The position numbers were made by a program, and so were the translations under genes. 12,376 nt of DNA, from contig CAKZLS010000236.1 of the NCBI GenBank assembly GCA_937127205.1, positions 1-12,376 of the forward strand, read 5' to 3'. Under the pieces are notes generated by a model. The model searched no databases. It had not been told where the DNA came from and saw nothing but the letters and a program-made list of their open reading frames with translations. The DNA is from an uncultured Rhodospirillales bacterium (GTDB taxonomy: Bacteria > Pseudomonadota > Alphaproteobacteria > Rhodospirillales > Defluviicoccaceae). How positions within the stretch are numbered: the first letter of the stretch is position 1; the number at the start of each line of letters is the position of its first letter. Positions 1-7,641 of this stretch are shown piece after piece.

Positions 1-615
1 GGGTGGACCGTCACGGTGGCACCGGACGGCGAGACCGCCGTCGAGTTGGTGGCCAATGATGATTTCGATGTGGTTGTCCTCGATCAGATTCTCCCCGGCA
101 TGTCCGGTCAGGACGTGTGTCGCCGCATGCGGGCGCACAAAAACATGACGCCCGTGCTTATCCTGTCCGCGCTCGACGACGTGGAGGACCGGGTTGCCGG
201 CTTGCGGCTCGGCGCCGATGACTACCTTGTAAAACCATTCGATTTCGACGAACTCCTGGCGCGGATCGACGCGTTGGTCCGCCGTTCGTCGGCTTCCCTC
301 AACGGCCAGGATCGTTTACACGTAATCGCTTTTGAAGAGCTGACCCTGGATACCCGGTCACTGGACGTGAAGTGCCAGGGTCAATCCATAGAGCTATCGG
401 CAAAAGAGCGCGACATCCTCAAGCTTCTGATGTCCAACCCCCGCAAGGTCTATTCTCGGGAACGCATTCTCAATGCGCTTTGGCACATCAACGAGGACCC
501 GTTGACCAATGTGGTCGACGTTTACATCAGCCGCTTGCGCAAGAAGCTCGGACTCTGCGGCAATCTGATCGAAACCGTTCGGGGCGCGGGGTATCGGTTG
601 TCCCGGAACGGATAA
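1..615 (+). CDS. OmpR/PhoB-family response regulator, 5' partial
   Basis: DNA-binding transcriptional regulator of a two-component system, acting in the cytoplasm. The frame is open from base 1, and the residues before the first GTG (base 16) already read as receiver-domain sequence, so the true start is upstream of the window. The receiver domain shows the phospho-acceptor Asp in VVVLDQILPGMSG (codon 82-84), a conserved switch Ser in LILSALDD, and the conserved Lys in DDYLVKPF (codon 232-234). After a short linker comes a winged-helix Trans_reg_C domain with LSAKERDILKLLM, the recognition-helix region VVDVYISRLRKKL and the terminal wing ETVRGAGYRL. The stop is TAA at 613-615. No histidine kinase follows it; downstream it meets a convergent gene, so its partner kinase is probably upstream or elsewhere. 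Family assignment is firm. The regulon and the specific orthologue cannot be named. Confidence 0.95.
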   Translation, partial: GWTVTVAPDGETAVELVANDDFDVVVLDQILPGMSGQDVCRRMRAHKNMTPVLILSALDDVEDRVAGLRLGADDYLVKPFDFDELLARIDALVRRSSASLNGQDRLHVIAFEELTLDTRSLDVKCQGQSIELSAKERDILKLLMSNPRKVYSRERILNALWHINEDPLTNVVDVYISRLRKKLGLCGNLIETVRGAGYRLSRNG

Positions 616-655
616 TATCCTTGTACTCGGGGAATCATGTGTCCGGACCCCCGTG

Positions 656-1357
656 CTACTCCGACAGACTCTTAGCGTGCTCGGCGATGTCGCGGGCGGT
701 GGCCGAGTACATTTGCCGCTGGGCCAGCACCAGGGCGATAACCACGGTTGCCGCCATGAAGGCGTAAGGGTTGATGAACCAGCCGAGAGCGGCGAGGGCG
801 AAGTAGTAGGCGCGGATACCGGCGTTGAATTGCCAGAATGCCTGGCTCAGCATTGTCGCCATGCGCCGTGCGAAGGTTGTGTCCACCGGTTCGGTGCCGG
901 CTTCCGGCGCGCTGCCGATGATGCCGGAAAAGTAATTGAACTGGCGGATGGCCCAGGTGAACTTGAAGAAGGCATAAAAGAAGATGCCGACAAGCACCAC
1001 TACCTTGAGTTCGAACAGCGCCAGCGGATTGCCGCTTAACAGTACCGAAAGGTTGATGGTGGCGGCGTGAATCTGTTCGGCCGAACCGAGCACGCCGACG
1101 AGCCCGGCCAGCAGCAGCAGCGTGGTGGAAGCGAAAAACGTTCCGCTGCGAATGGAGTAGCCGATGAGGGTGGCGTCGCCCATGCGCATCTCGCGGCCCA
1201 GCATCCGTACCATCCACATGTACCGGATGGTGACCATTTGCGCATTGATGCTGTTCTTCGGACGGTAACGCCCGTCGAACAGGGCACTGTACCCGGCCCA
1301 TATGGCCAGGAACACCAGCAATGCGATGCCGTCCAGAAGCGTGATGTGTTCGAGCAT
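656..1357 (-). CDS. DUF599 family membrane protein
   Basis: Predicted inner-membrane protein of 233 residues with no established biochemical role. Hydrophobic segments lie at about residues 8-26, 72-92, 115-137 and 182-213 (the last may be two helices). Between the first two is a soluble stretch with MGDATLIGYSIRSGTFFAST, a pattern I recognise from DUF599 proteins, and a conserved WAIRQFNYFSGIIG segment follows the third helix. ATG at 1355-1357 is preceded by GGGAGGGA about 8-10 bases upstream. It is the last gene of a minus-strand run, 38 bases after the stop of the metallo-hydrolase, so co-transcription is likely. Family assignment is fairly secure from motifs and topology. Function is unknown, and the neighbours do not reveal it. 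Confidence 0.85.
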   Translation of the reverse strand: MLEHITLLDGIALLVFLAIWAGYSALFDGRYRPKNSINAQMVTIRYMWMVRMLGREMRMGDATLIGYSIRSGTFFASTTLLLLAGLVGVLGSAEQIHAATINLSVLLSGNPLALFELKVVVLVGIFFYAFFKFTWAIRQFNYFSGIIGSAPEAGTEPVDTTFARRMATMLSQAFWQFNAGIRAYYFALAALGWFINPYAFMAATVVIALVLAQRQMYSATARDIAEHAKSLSE

Positions 1358-1395
1358 GAATGCTTTCCCTCCCGTCGATCGAATTGGCGGGAAGC

Positions 1396-2073
1396 CTATA
1401 CCATGAACGAGCGAATGAACCGCCTTGCTTCGGCCTTATCGGTAAATACGCCGTAGTGGCCTTCGCACAGGATGTCGGCGTCGAGGTCGAGAAGTTTCTG
1501 GAGGGATATCTGGTAATCCTCCTGGTTGGACAGGAGCGTGGCGTCCAACGGTCCGTGCACGTCCTGGGCAAACACCACTTTCATGCCGCCGGACTGGGTG
1601 ACGTAAGCCACCGACCCCGGCGAGTGCCCGGGAATATGAAGGGCGGAGATGACACGGCCGCCAAGCACGATTTTCTCTTCGGTGCCGACGAGCCGTCGGT
1701 CCACCGCGCAGGGCTCGATCGTGTCGCCATACCAATATGCCGCGGTCACGAGATTGTCGCCGAACTGCAGATAGTCGGCATCGAGATCGTGCATCACCAC
1801 GCGGCAACCAAGCACATCGCGAAGGCCCCGGGCGCCGCCCGTATGATCGAAGTGACAGTGGGTGATGAGCAGCAATTCGATTTGTTCGGGCATGACGCCG
1901 GCGGCCTCGACGTTGGCCAGCAGCTTGTCCGTGGCCGTGCCGACACCCGCGTCGATAAGCGCGGCATGGCCTTCGAATTCGACGAGATAGACGGCTGCGT
2001 CCTGAGACGCGGTAAATCCGGCTCCGCCCACCTTGTAGATGTGATCAACGATCTTGGTGGCCTGACCAGCCAT
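1396..2073 (-). CDS. MBL-fold (metallo-beta-lactamase superfamily) metallo-hydrolase
   Basis: Soluble 225-residue hydrolase of the metallo-beta-lactamase fold, a superfamily including glyoxalase II-like thioesterases, lactonases and related enzymes. The metal site is complete: H72, H74, D76 and H77 in THCHFDHTGG, H150 in HIPGHSPGS, D171 in FAQDVHGP and H206 in CEGHYG. This pattern predicts a di-zinc (or Fe/Zn) centre. No extra domain or signal peptide is seen. I chose the ATG at 2071-2073 rather than the longer frame from 2106 because AAGGAG sits 6 bases before it, and the 11 extra residues are not fold-like. It lies between a DUF1992 gene (33 bases upstream) and a DUF599 gene (38 bases downstream), all on the minus strand. 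Substrate is not deducible. The short length and single-domain form resemble glyoxalase II-like or lactonase-like members. Confidence 0.93.
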   Translation of the reverse strand: MAGQATKIVDHIYKVGGAGFTASQDAAVYLVEFEGHAALIDAGVGTATDKLLANVEAAGVMPEQIELLLITHCHFDHTGGARGLRDVLGCRVVMHDLDADYLQFGDNLVTAAYWYGDTIEPCAVDRRLVGTEEKIVLGGRVISALHIPGHSPGSVAYVTQSGGMKVVFAQDVHGPLDATLLSNQEDYQISLQKLLDLDADILCEGHYGVFTDKAEARRFIRSFMV

Positions 2074-2079
2074 GCATGT

Positions 2080-2085
2080 CTCCTT
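2080..2085 (-). promoter_or_regulatory. Shine-Dalgarno site fixing the MBL hydrolase start
   Basis: On the minus strand this reads AAGGAG, 6 bases before the ATG at 2073. It decides between the start at 2073 and the longer open frame from 2106, which has no comparable site. Confidence 0.8.
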
Positions 2086-2106
2086 ACCGGCCGGCTCACC
2101 CGGCAA

Positions 2107-2493
2107 TCAACACCCTGCTTTCCGTGTCAGCCGCTCCACCACCCGGTCATGGGCGCGGCCGTTAAGGGCAAGACCCCGGCCGCCGGGACGGTTCATGTCT
2201 ACGCGCAGACGCAGTAGCGATAGGCGAGTGGTGGCGCGCAATCGTTCAGCCTCGTCCTCCATGTCAACCAGCATGGCCTCCAGGCTCCGGATCTCATTAT
2301 GGGTTTCGACCTCTTGGGGGACGACGCCGGCATTCTTCAGCACCTTGTAGGCCATGCGCAGCTCGGTGGGTACGAACGGATTGGTGTCGAGATCGAGCGG
2401 TTTGCCGGCGCCCGGCAGGTTGTCGAATTCTCCCCTCTCCATGGCGTCCTGAATACGCTGCTCGGCGATCTTGGCGAATGCGCTTCCTGACAT
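2107..2493 (-). CDS. DUF1992 (DnaJ-homologue C28-like conserved domain) protein
   Basis: Small cytosolic protein of 128 residues. The N-terminal half carries the conserved DUF1992 block: FAKIAEQRIQDAMERGEFDN (residues 6-25), then LPGAGKPLDLD (26-36) and the FVPTELRMAYKVLKNAG segment (40-56). In bacteria this domain occurs as a short free-standing protein; in eukaryotes the same domain is part of DNAJC28, hence the DnaJ-related name, but no J domain is present here. The C-terminal half is charged and probably helical (LEAMLVDMEDEAERLR). The ATG at 2491-2493 is preferred, with a GGGGTGGG stretch about 8 bases upstream; a TTG two codons earlier is an alternative. It is the first gene of a likely three-gene minus-strand run. 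Molecular function is unknown. Confidence 0.88.
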   Translation of the reverse strand: MSGSAFAKIAEQRIQDAMERGEFDNLPGAGKPLDLDTNPFVPTELRMAYKVLKNAGVVPQEVETHNEIRSLEAMLVDMEDEAERLRATTRLSLLRLRVDMNRPGGRGLALNGRAHDRVVERLTRKAGC

Positions 2494-2534
2494 GACCAAC
2501 CCACCCCGCGATGGTCCGTATGCTCCGGCCCTTT

Positions 2535-2564
2535 AAGAAACGCCGTCCGTCACCTGAAGGCGGC
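2535..2564 (-). terminator. Possible intrinsic terminator after the single-domain response regulator
   Basis: Read on the minus strand, GCCGCC (2564-2559) pairs with GG-A-CGGC (2548-2542) with one bulged base and a 10-base loop. TTTCTT (2540-2535) follows the stem directly. It lies 47 bases past the TAA of the regulator and before the DUF1992 gene, where it would separate the two transcripts. The tail is short and the stem is bulged, so confidence is moderate. Confidence 0.42.
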
Positions 2565-2610
2565 TATGAGTGAATTCCGGCGCGTCACGGAAATCGTATC
2601 ACGCTCGGCG

Positions 2611-2952
2611 TTATTTCATCGCGCGTTCAATGATGCCTTGAAGCGCCGCCATTTGCAGCGGTTTCGGCAGGAGCGGCCCGGCGGGCAGGATTTCGCGGAT
2701 ATACTCTTCGTCATAGCCGGAGACGTAGACGAAGAAGATACCGCGGCGGCCGAGCTCTTCGGCGAGACTTACCGGCGCAATACCGTTGATGTTGGCGTCA
2801 AGAACGGCGAAATCGATGGGATCCCGATCCAGCAATTCGGCCGCTTCCTTGATCGTGCCGGCGGGACCCGACACCTCGTAGCCCTCCATGCGCAATTCCT
2901 CCGCGAGGTTCAGGGCGATCAGCGTTTCGTCTTCCAAAATCAGAATGCGCAA
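2611..2952 (-). CDS. Single-domain response regulator (CheY-like), likely partner of the HWE kinase
   Basis: Stand-alone receiver domain of 113 residues with no output domain, so it probably acts by protein interaction or as a phosphate shuttle. Acidic pocket E7-D8 lies in LILEDETLIALN, the phospho-acceptor D52 in FAVLDANINGIAP, the switch Ser S78 in VYVSGYDEEY, and the conserved K97 in LLPKPLQ. The pattern VLD-N-NG---V--A-EL--RGI-F---SGY is what I know from small receivers that accompany HWE/HisKA_2 kinases in Alphaproteobacteria, related to the FATGUY group (here Y-V-S-G-Y instead of F-A-T-G). The start is TTG at 2952, chosen because AAGGAG lies 7 bases upstream; the longer open frame to 3069 adds non-homologous residues. 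An ATG in another frame sits only 3 bases after the same site. It is transcribed divergently from the CheB/CheR/HWE kinase gene. Pairing with that kinase is inferred from context. Confidence 0.9.
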   Translation of the reverse strand: MRILILEDETLIALNLAEELRMEGYEVSGPAGTIKEAAELLDRDPIDFAVLDANINGIAPVSLAEELGRRGIFFVYVSGYDEEYIREILPAGPLLPKPLQMAALQGIIERAMK

Positions 2953-2959
2953 GCATGAG

Positions 2960-2965
2960 CTCCTT
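2960..2965 (-). promoter_or_regulatory. Shine-Dalgarno site supporting a TTG start
   Basis: The minus strand reads AAGGAG-CTCATGC-TTG. Spacing of 7 bases to the in-frame TTG (2952) is ideal, whereas the out-of-frame ATG (2957-2955) is only 3 bases away and leads to a non-receiver frame. Confidence 0.75.
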
Positions 2966-3023
2966 TTGAATAGCGCCGGTCGGTTGTCACGCGTCAGCGC
3001 GTATGATTCAAAGCCCGAGCAAT

Positions 3024-3050
3024 GGAACCAATTGTGTTGCCATTGAGTTA
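3024..3050 (+). promoter_or_regulatory. Candidate EcfG-type (general stress sigma) promoter towards the CheB/CheR/HWE kinase
   Basis: GGAAC (3024-3028), a 17-base spacer (3029-3045), then AGTTA (3046-3050). The EcfG consensus of Alphaproteobacteria is GGAAC-N16/17-CGTT, so the -35 is perfect and the -10 differs in one base. Transcription would begin near 3056, giving a leader of about 160 bases before the ATG at 3218. It is weaker than the opposing site at 3101-3127. Confidence 0.5.
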
Positions 3051-3100
3051 ATACAACCGAATACCGCATTGTCGAGCCTTTCTGGGCAGTCTAAAGAAGT

Positions 3101-3127
3101 AAACGAACTTTTCGGCCGCAAAGTTCC
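3101..3127 (-). promoter_or_regulatory. Candidate EcfG-type promoter towards the single-domain response regulator
   Basis: On the minus strand GGAAC (3127-3123) is followed by a 17-base spacer and CGTTT (3105-3101), an exact match to the published EcfG consensus GGAAC-N16/17-CGTT. Transcription would start near 3094 and run about 140 bases before the TTG at 2952. With the plus-strand site at 3024-3050, the two start points face each other across about 40 bases, so the nascent transcripts would overlap. Confidence 0.68.
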
Positions 3128-3217
3128 CAGGTGCAACGCCCCGGTTGGTTCTGGCGCCGTAACGAACCCCCGGCCACAGGCGGGCGGTGTGAAATCAGCC
3201 TGTTGATGGAGTAAACC

Positions 3218-6200
3218 ATGTCAGAGCAACCCGAGCCAACCGAGAAAGCTGAAACAGAACAGCAAGCGCGCGCGGAAATGGCCGATCCCATCGAAGGCGA
3301 AGCCGTGTCCGAGGACATGAACTCCACCGATAGCCTGGCTCAGGTGCCGGTGATCGGCATCGGAGCATCCGCCGGCGGGTTGGAGGCCATCAAGGATTTG
3401 CTGTCCGCGACCCCGGTGGATACCGGCGCCTGCTTCGTGTTCGTGCAGCATCTCGATCCCGGCCATAAAAGCATGCTGACCGAACTCCTCAGCCGGTGCA
3501 CGGAGATGCCCGTGCGTCAAGCCGAACACGGCATGGACATCGAAGCCAATACCGTGGTCATCATCCGTCCCAATACCACATTGACGATCCACAATGGCGC
3601 CCTTCACGTCGAGCAGCCGGCGCCGCCGCGGACGCATCGCACCCCCATCGACACGTTTTTCCAGTCGCTCGCGGCCGACCAGGGCGACCGGGCCATCGCC
3701 ATTGTCCTGTCGGGAACCGGCAGCGACGGGACACAGGGCCTGAAAACCGTCAAGGAAACCGGCGGCTTTACCCTGATACAGGACCCGCGTACCGCGAAGT
3801 ACGACAGCATGCCGCGGAACGCGGAGGCGACCGGACTGGTGGATCAGGTTCTTTCGCCGGCTGAAATCCCAGCCTGCCTGGTCGAGTATCTTGAGCATGT
3901 GCGCGATGAAGCCGGTCAGGGCGCCCTCGATCAGAGCAGGCGCGAGGTGCGCGAAGAAATTGCGAAAATTTGCGGCCTTTTGAAAGTCGCGACCGGACAT
4001 AACTTCCGCGGGTATAAAGAGCCGACATTTCTTCGCCGCGTGCAAAGACGTATGCAGGTTTTGCGGCTCGCGAGCATTGTGGAGTATGAGAAACGTCTGC
4101 GCAGTGACCCAAAAGAATTGCGGCAGCTGTTCCGCGAATTGCTTGTCTCGGTCACCGGTTTCTTTCGCGATGCAAAAGCATTCGATGCATTGGATCGCGA
4201 GGTGCTCGCAAAGCTCATCGAGCGCAAGGAAGATGGCGACGCGGTTCGTGTCTGGGTTGCCGGGTGTGCAACCGGTGAGGAGGCGTACTCCATCGCCATG
4301 TCGTTGAAGGACCGCATAGATCGGTCTGGCAAATCGCTGCGTGTGCAGGTGTTCGCTACCGACATTGACGAAACCGCGCTAGAAGTGGCCCGGCGCGCGA
4401 GGTATCCTGACAGTATCTCCGCCTATGTTCCGGAACCCTTCACAAAGCGGTTCTTTCGTGTCGTTGGAGGCGAATACCAGGTAAGTGAGGAAATTCGCCA
4501 ATTCTGCATTTTCTCGACCCAGAGTTTGATCAAAGATCCGCCGTTCGGGCGGCTCGACCTCATTTCGTGCCGTAATGTCCTTATATACCTAAAAAGCGAA
4601 TTGCAGCATCGGGTAATTCCCGTTTTCCATTATGCCCTTCGCTCCGATGCCTTTTTGTTTCTTGGGCCTTCGGAGAGTCTCTCCCGGCATACAAACCTGT
4701 TTCATATCGTCGACAAGAAGTGGCGCATTTTCCAGCGACGCGAAACGTTGGACCGGCCTCAGATACAGTTTCCGCTGATTGAGCTCGTTGCGGGCGCGGA
4801 TGAGCGTAAGGACGGCGGCGGGGCGGAATCAGCCGGAAAGGCAAAGCGCGAAGCGCTAGTGTCGGTGGCGGAGCGGGCGATGCTGGAGGAGCTCGGGCCA
4901 GCGTTCGCGATTATTACCGAAAGCCGGGAGCTGATCTATACCGGCGGACGTGTCGAGCCGTATCTCCAGCTGCCACGGGGAACCCCATCGCTGGAGATCC
5001 TGAACATGGTTCACGAGAGCTTGCGGATGGATGTTCGGGCGCTGCTCCACCGCGCCATCACCGAGCAGAATGAAGTGGTCCGCGACAACGTCAGCATCGA
5101 ACGGCCGGACGGGCGCCACCGCCTGAGGTTGAAATGCCGGCCGCTTGGTCAGGACCGGAACGCTCCGCATAACTACCTGGTCGTCTTCTACGATCTTGGC
5201 CCTGCTCTGGCGGATGTGCCGTTTGCTTCAGATGGTGTCGATGCCACCGGCCAAGTCGTGGCGCTCGAGACCGAGCTGCGCACCACCAAGGAATATTTGC
5301 AGACGACGACCGAAGAACTGGAATCCTCGAACGAAGAACTGAAATCGGCCAACGAAGAGTTGATGTCGATGAACGAGGAGCTGCAAAGCTCCAACGAGGA
5401 ACTCGAAACCTCGAAGGAGGAGTTGCAATCGGTCAACGAGGAACTCGAGACCGTCAACGCCGAGTTGGCAAGCAAGGTGGAGGAACTCGGGCGGTCGAAC
5501 GCCGATCTGCAGAACCTGCTGGAAAGCACCCAGATTGCAACGCTATTTCTGGACCGAGGCATGCGCGTGCGCAGTTTTACACCTGTCGCAAAGGAAGTCT
5601 TTCATCTTATCGAAAGCGACTTGGGCAGGACGATTTCCGATATCACCGCGCGGGTGGAGGACGTCGACCTATCGGCTGAGGCGGAACAGGTGTTCCGCAC
5701 CCTTGCTCCCGTTGAGCGGGAACTGAAGGTTCGCGATGGCGATGCGATTTTTATGATGCGGATTTTGCCTTATCGGACGGTGGGTGAGGTTATCGACGGT
5801 GTTGTTGCGACATTCGTCAATGTTACGCGTCTCAAGAAGGCACAGGCGGAAATCGATTCGCTCAACCACCGGCTCAACAGCAAAGTCAACGATCTTCAGG
5901 CCGTTCTTGAATTGGCGCCCATCGGTATCGCCTTCGCCGACGATCCAGCGTGCAGCCAGATCGAAGTCAATCGCTACGGCGCGAGCATCATGCATTCGCC
6001 CCGCAAGGCGCGGCCGGCGGGAGATCCGGCGGCTGGGTACCGGATTATGCGGGATGGCAACGAAATGGCCGCGGAAGATCTGCCGCTGCAAGTGGCTTGG
6101 CGCACCGGCCAGCCGGTAAAGGATTTCCGGGCGACCTTGGTCCGAGCGAACGGAGAGGGGTTCGAACTCCTGATGTCGGCGGCGCCGATTTTGGACGACG

Positions 6201-7354
6201 ATGGCACAGTGCGTCGGGTGGTCGGTGTGTACGATGACGTATCGGGGCTGGTGTCGGCACAAGCCGCCGCCGAGACTCGCGCCGCACAGCAGGATTTCGT
6301 GGCGACCATCGGCAGTCGCAGCTTGCGCGGAGTCACGGGAGACGAACTCCCGACAATGATGGCTAAAGAAGTCGCGCGTCTCATTGGCGCCGAATTTGCT
6401 CGATTCCTCATTTATCAACCGGAACAAACAAACTTCCGGGTCAGCTCTGCATTCGGACTTGAGCCCGAAGACGGGGCGGTGGTCAGCGCCGACCAGCATT
6501 CTCTGGGTGGCTATACCCTTTGTGCCGACGCGCCGGTAATTATTGAAAATATGGCCGAGGAGAAGCGCTTTACCATCGACGCCCATCTTCGTGATGCCGG
6601 GGCCAAGAGCGGGATTGCCGTGGTCATTGGCGATCCCAAACATGCCTGTGGCGTAATCGACGCCTATACCCGGACATCGCATCGGTTCTCCGCCGACGAC
6701 ATCAAGTTTCTGCAGTCCGTCGGAAACGTGATTGCGGCGACCTTGCAGCGTGACGCGTGGCTTGGTCATCAGCAATTGTTGATGAACGAACTCCGTCACC
6801 GGGTGAAGAATCTGTTGGCGACGGTTCAAGCCATTGCGTCTTTGTCCTTCCGGCAGAAACTGTCTTCACCGGAAATCGTCAAGAGCTTCATTGCCCGGCT
6901 GAATGCGTTGGCCCGTGCGCATGATCTGCAATTCCGCAGCAATTGGAAAGAGGTCGCTTTCGCCGAGCTCATCCAGCGGCAGACCGAACCCTACGACTCC
7001 ACCGGCACCCGCATTGAACTGCACGGCCGGTCCGACGTTCGGCTCCCACCGGAATTGGCCATCGACATGGCGATGGCCATTCACGAACTTGCCACAAACG
7101 CCGCGAAACATGGCGCTCTCTCAAAGCAGGGCGGCAAAGTCGACGTGACTTGGCGCACCGAATTGCGTGGCGACGAAGAGGTGATTGTACTCGATTGGGC
7201 AGAGAGCGGCGGCCCCGAAGTCGAATCAAAGGGCGGTGACGGGGTCGGAGCCAAATTGCTGGACACCATCGCCAAACGTTCGGTGTTTCAGATAGACCGC
7301 TCGTTTGAGCGCGATGGCTTGCGTTGCCGTATCGACATCGGCGTCAATTCATAG
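3218..7354 (+). CDS. CheB-CheR-PAS-GAF-HWE hybrid signalling histidine kinase
   Basis: Large cytosolic sensor kinase of 1378 residues without membrane segments. Domains in order: an acidic N-terminal tail (1-43); CheB methylesterase (about 44-225) with the catalytic triad visible as S51 in GASAGG, H78 in VQHLDP and D170 in GTGSDGT; CheR methyltransferase (about 245-510) with the SAM-binding VAGCATGEEAYSIA (347-360) and SCRNVLIYL (450-458); a PAS-like region (about 550-660); a heptad-repeat coiled coil (about 682-768); a PAS_10-type domain (about 770-872); another PAS (about 893-1010); GAF (about 1025-1178); and an HWE kinase (about 1184-1378). The kinase shows phospho-acceptor H1194 in ELRHRVKN, the N-box HELATNAAKHGALS (H1289, N1294) and W1327/E1329 in LDWAESGGP, the residues naming the HWE class. 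ATG at 3218 follows GGAG by 6 bases. No receiver domain is present; the divergent single-domain regulator is the obvious candidate partner. Whether CheB and CheR parts are enzymatically active or regulatory is unknown. Confidence 0.96.
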   Translation: MSEQPEPTEKAETEQQARAEMADPIEGEAVSEDMNSTDSLAQVPVIGIGASAGGLEAIKDLLSATPVDTGACFVFVQHLDPGHKSMLTELLSRCTEMPVRQAEHGMDIEANTVVIIRPNTTLTIHNGALHVEQPAPPRTHRTPIDTFFQSLAADQGDRAIAIVLSGTGSDGTQGLKTVKETGGFTLIQDPRTAKYDSMPRNAEATGLVDQVLSPAEIPACLVEYLEHVRDEAGQGALDQSRREVREEIAKICGLLKVATGHNFRGYKEPTFLRRVQRRMQVLRLASIVEYEKRLRSDPKELRQLFRELLVSVTGFFRDAKAFDALDREVLAKLIERKEDGDAVRVWVAGCATGEEAYSIAMSLKDRIDRSGKSLRVQVFATDIDETALEVARRARYPDSISAYVPEPFTKRFFRVVGGEYQVSEEIRQFCIFSTQSLIKDPPFGRLDLISCRNVLIYLKSELQHRVIPVFHYALRSDAFLFLGPSESLSRHTNLFHIVDKKWRIFQRRETLDRPQIQFPLIELVAGADERKDGGGAESAGKAKREALVSVAERAMLEELGPAFAIITESRELIYTGGRVEPYLQLPRGTPSLEILNMVHESLRMDVRALLHRAITEQNEVVRDNVSIERPDGRHRLRLKCRPLGQDRNAPHNYLVVFYDLGPALADVPFASDGVDATGQVVALETELRTTKEYLQTTTEELESSNEELKSANEELMSMNEELQSSNEELETSKEELQSVNEELETVNAELASKVEELGRSNADLQNLLESTQIATLFLDRGMRVRSFTPVAKEVFHLIESDLGRTISDITARVEDVDLSAEAEQVFRTLAPVERELKVRDGDAIFMMRILPYRTVGEVIDGVVATFVNVTRLKKAQAEIDSLNHRLNSKVNDLQAVLELAPIGIAFADDPACSQIEVNRYGASIMHSPRKARPAGDPAAGYRIMRDGNEMAAEDLPLQVAWRTGQPVKDFRATLVRANGEGFELLMSAAPILDDDGTVRRVVGVYDDVSGLVSAQAAAETRAAQQDFVATIGSRSLRGVTGDELPTMMAKEVARLIGAEFARFLIYQPEQTNFRVSSAFGLEPEDGAVVSADQHSLGGYTLCADAPVIIENMAEEKRFTIDAHLRDAGAKSGIAVVIGDPKHACGVIDAYTRTSHRFSADDIKFLQSVGNVIAATLQRDAWLGHQQLLMNELRHRVKNLLATVQAIASLSFRQKLSSPEIVKSFIARLNALARAHDLQFRSNWKEVAFAELIQRQTEPYDSTGTRIELHGRSDVRLPPELAIDMAMAIHELATNAAKHGALSKQGGKVDVTWRTELRGDEEVIVLDWAESGGPEVESKGGDGVGAKLLDTIAKRSVFQIDRSFERDGLRCRIDIGVNS
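5263..5520 (+). other. Region coding for a glutamate-rich heptad coiled coil
   Basis: Residues about 682-768 of the hybrid kinase repeat a seven-residue unit of the form EEL-x-S-x-N about seven times (for example SNEELKSANEELMSMNEEL), giving tandemly similar DNA of about 21 bases per unit (gaa gaa ctg / gag gag ttg variants). This is the signalling helix typical of CheB-CheR-PAS fusions and is a protein-level repeat; synonymous codons differ between units, so it is not a recent DNA expansion. Confidence 0.85.
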
Positions 7355-7641
7355 CGCGCTCGGTGATCGCCACACTGGGGGCTTGGCAGCTGCCGGCTGC
7401 GGAGTGAACGGGCCGCCAAGGACCGTTTCGCCGGGGTTCTCCGCTGGCATTCCGCGTTCAATGACTGATTGTAACATTCCGTAACTTGACTTCCCTGCGA
7501 ACGACGGTAGTGAACGCATCAAGAACAATAAATGCGCCTCAGCGTGATCAACAAAAAATCGAAGGCGGCGTTACCGGTCATTAACTCTTCGGAGGTTACG
7601 GTATCGCCCAGGCACAGCCTGACAGGCATGGAGGCTCATAG
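7355..7641. other. Intergenic region after the hybrid kinase
   Basis: No gene is supported here. A nested dyad is visible: outer arms GCGGAG (7399-7404) and CTCCGC (7439-7444), inner arms AACGG (7407-7411) and CCGTT (7423-7427). A small hairpin GCAGC/GCTGC lies at 7386-7400. None has a U-tract, so I do not call a terminator. A TTGACT at 7486-7491 could be a -35 element for the next gene, but no good -10 is found at 16-18 bases. Confidence 0.4.
7630..7634 (+). promoter_or_regulatory. Shine-Dalgarno site for the 86-residue protein
   Basis: GGAGG, 7 bases before ATG at 7642. It selects this frame over an overlapping frame starting at 7532 that has no ribosome-binding site. Confidence 0.75.

Noticed and set aside
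2953..3069. Longer N-terminus for the single-domain response regulator
   Set aside because: Receiver domains begin at the RILILEDE strand; the extra residues are unrelated, include the promoter region, and the TTG at 2952 has an ideal ribosome-binding site.
5300..5475. Tandem DNA repeat or CRISPR-like array
   Set aside because: The periodicity comes from coiled-coil heptads in the hybrid kinase; units are contiguous, vary in codons and have no spacers.
5669..6829. Open minus-strand frame of 386 codons opposite the PAS/GAF part of the kinase
   Set aside because: Lies wholly within the hybrid kinase gene and shows no recognisable domain; codon-bias shadow.
7386..7444. Hairpins after the hybrid kinase as an intrinsic terminator
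   Set aside because: The stems are short or have long loops and no U-tract follows.
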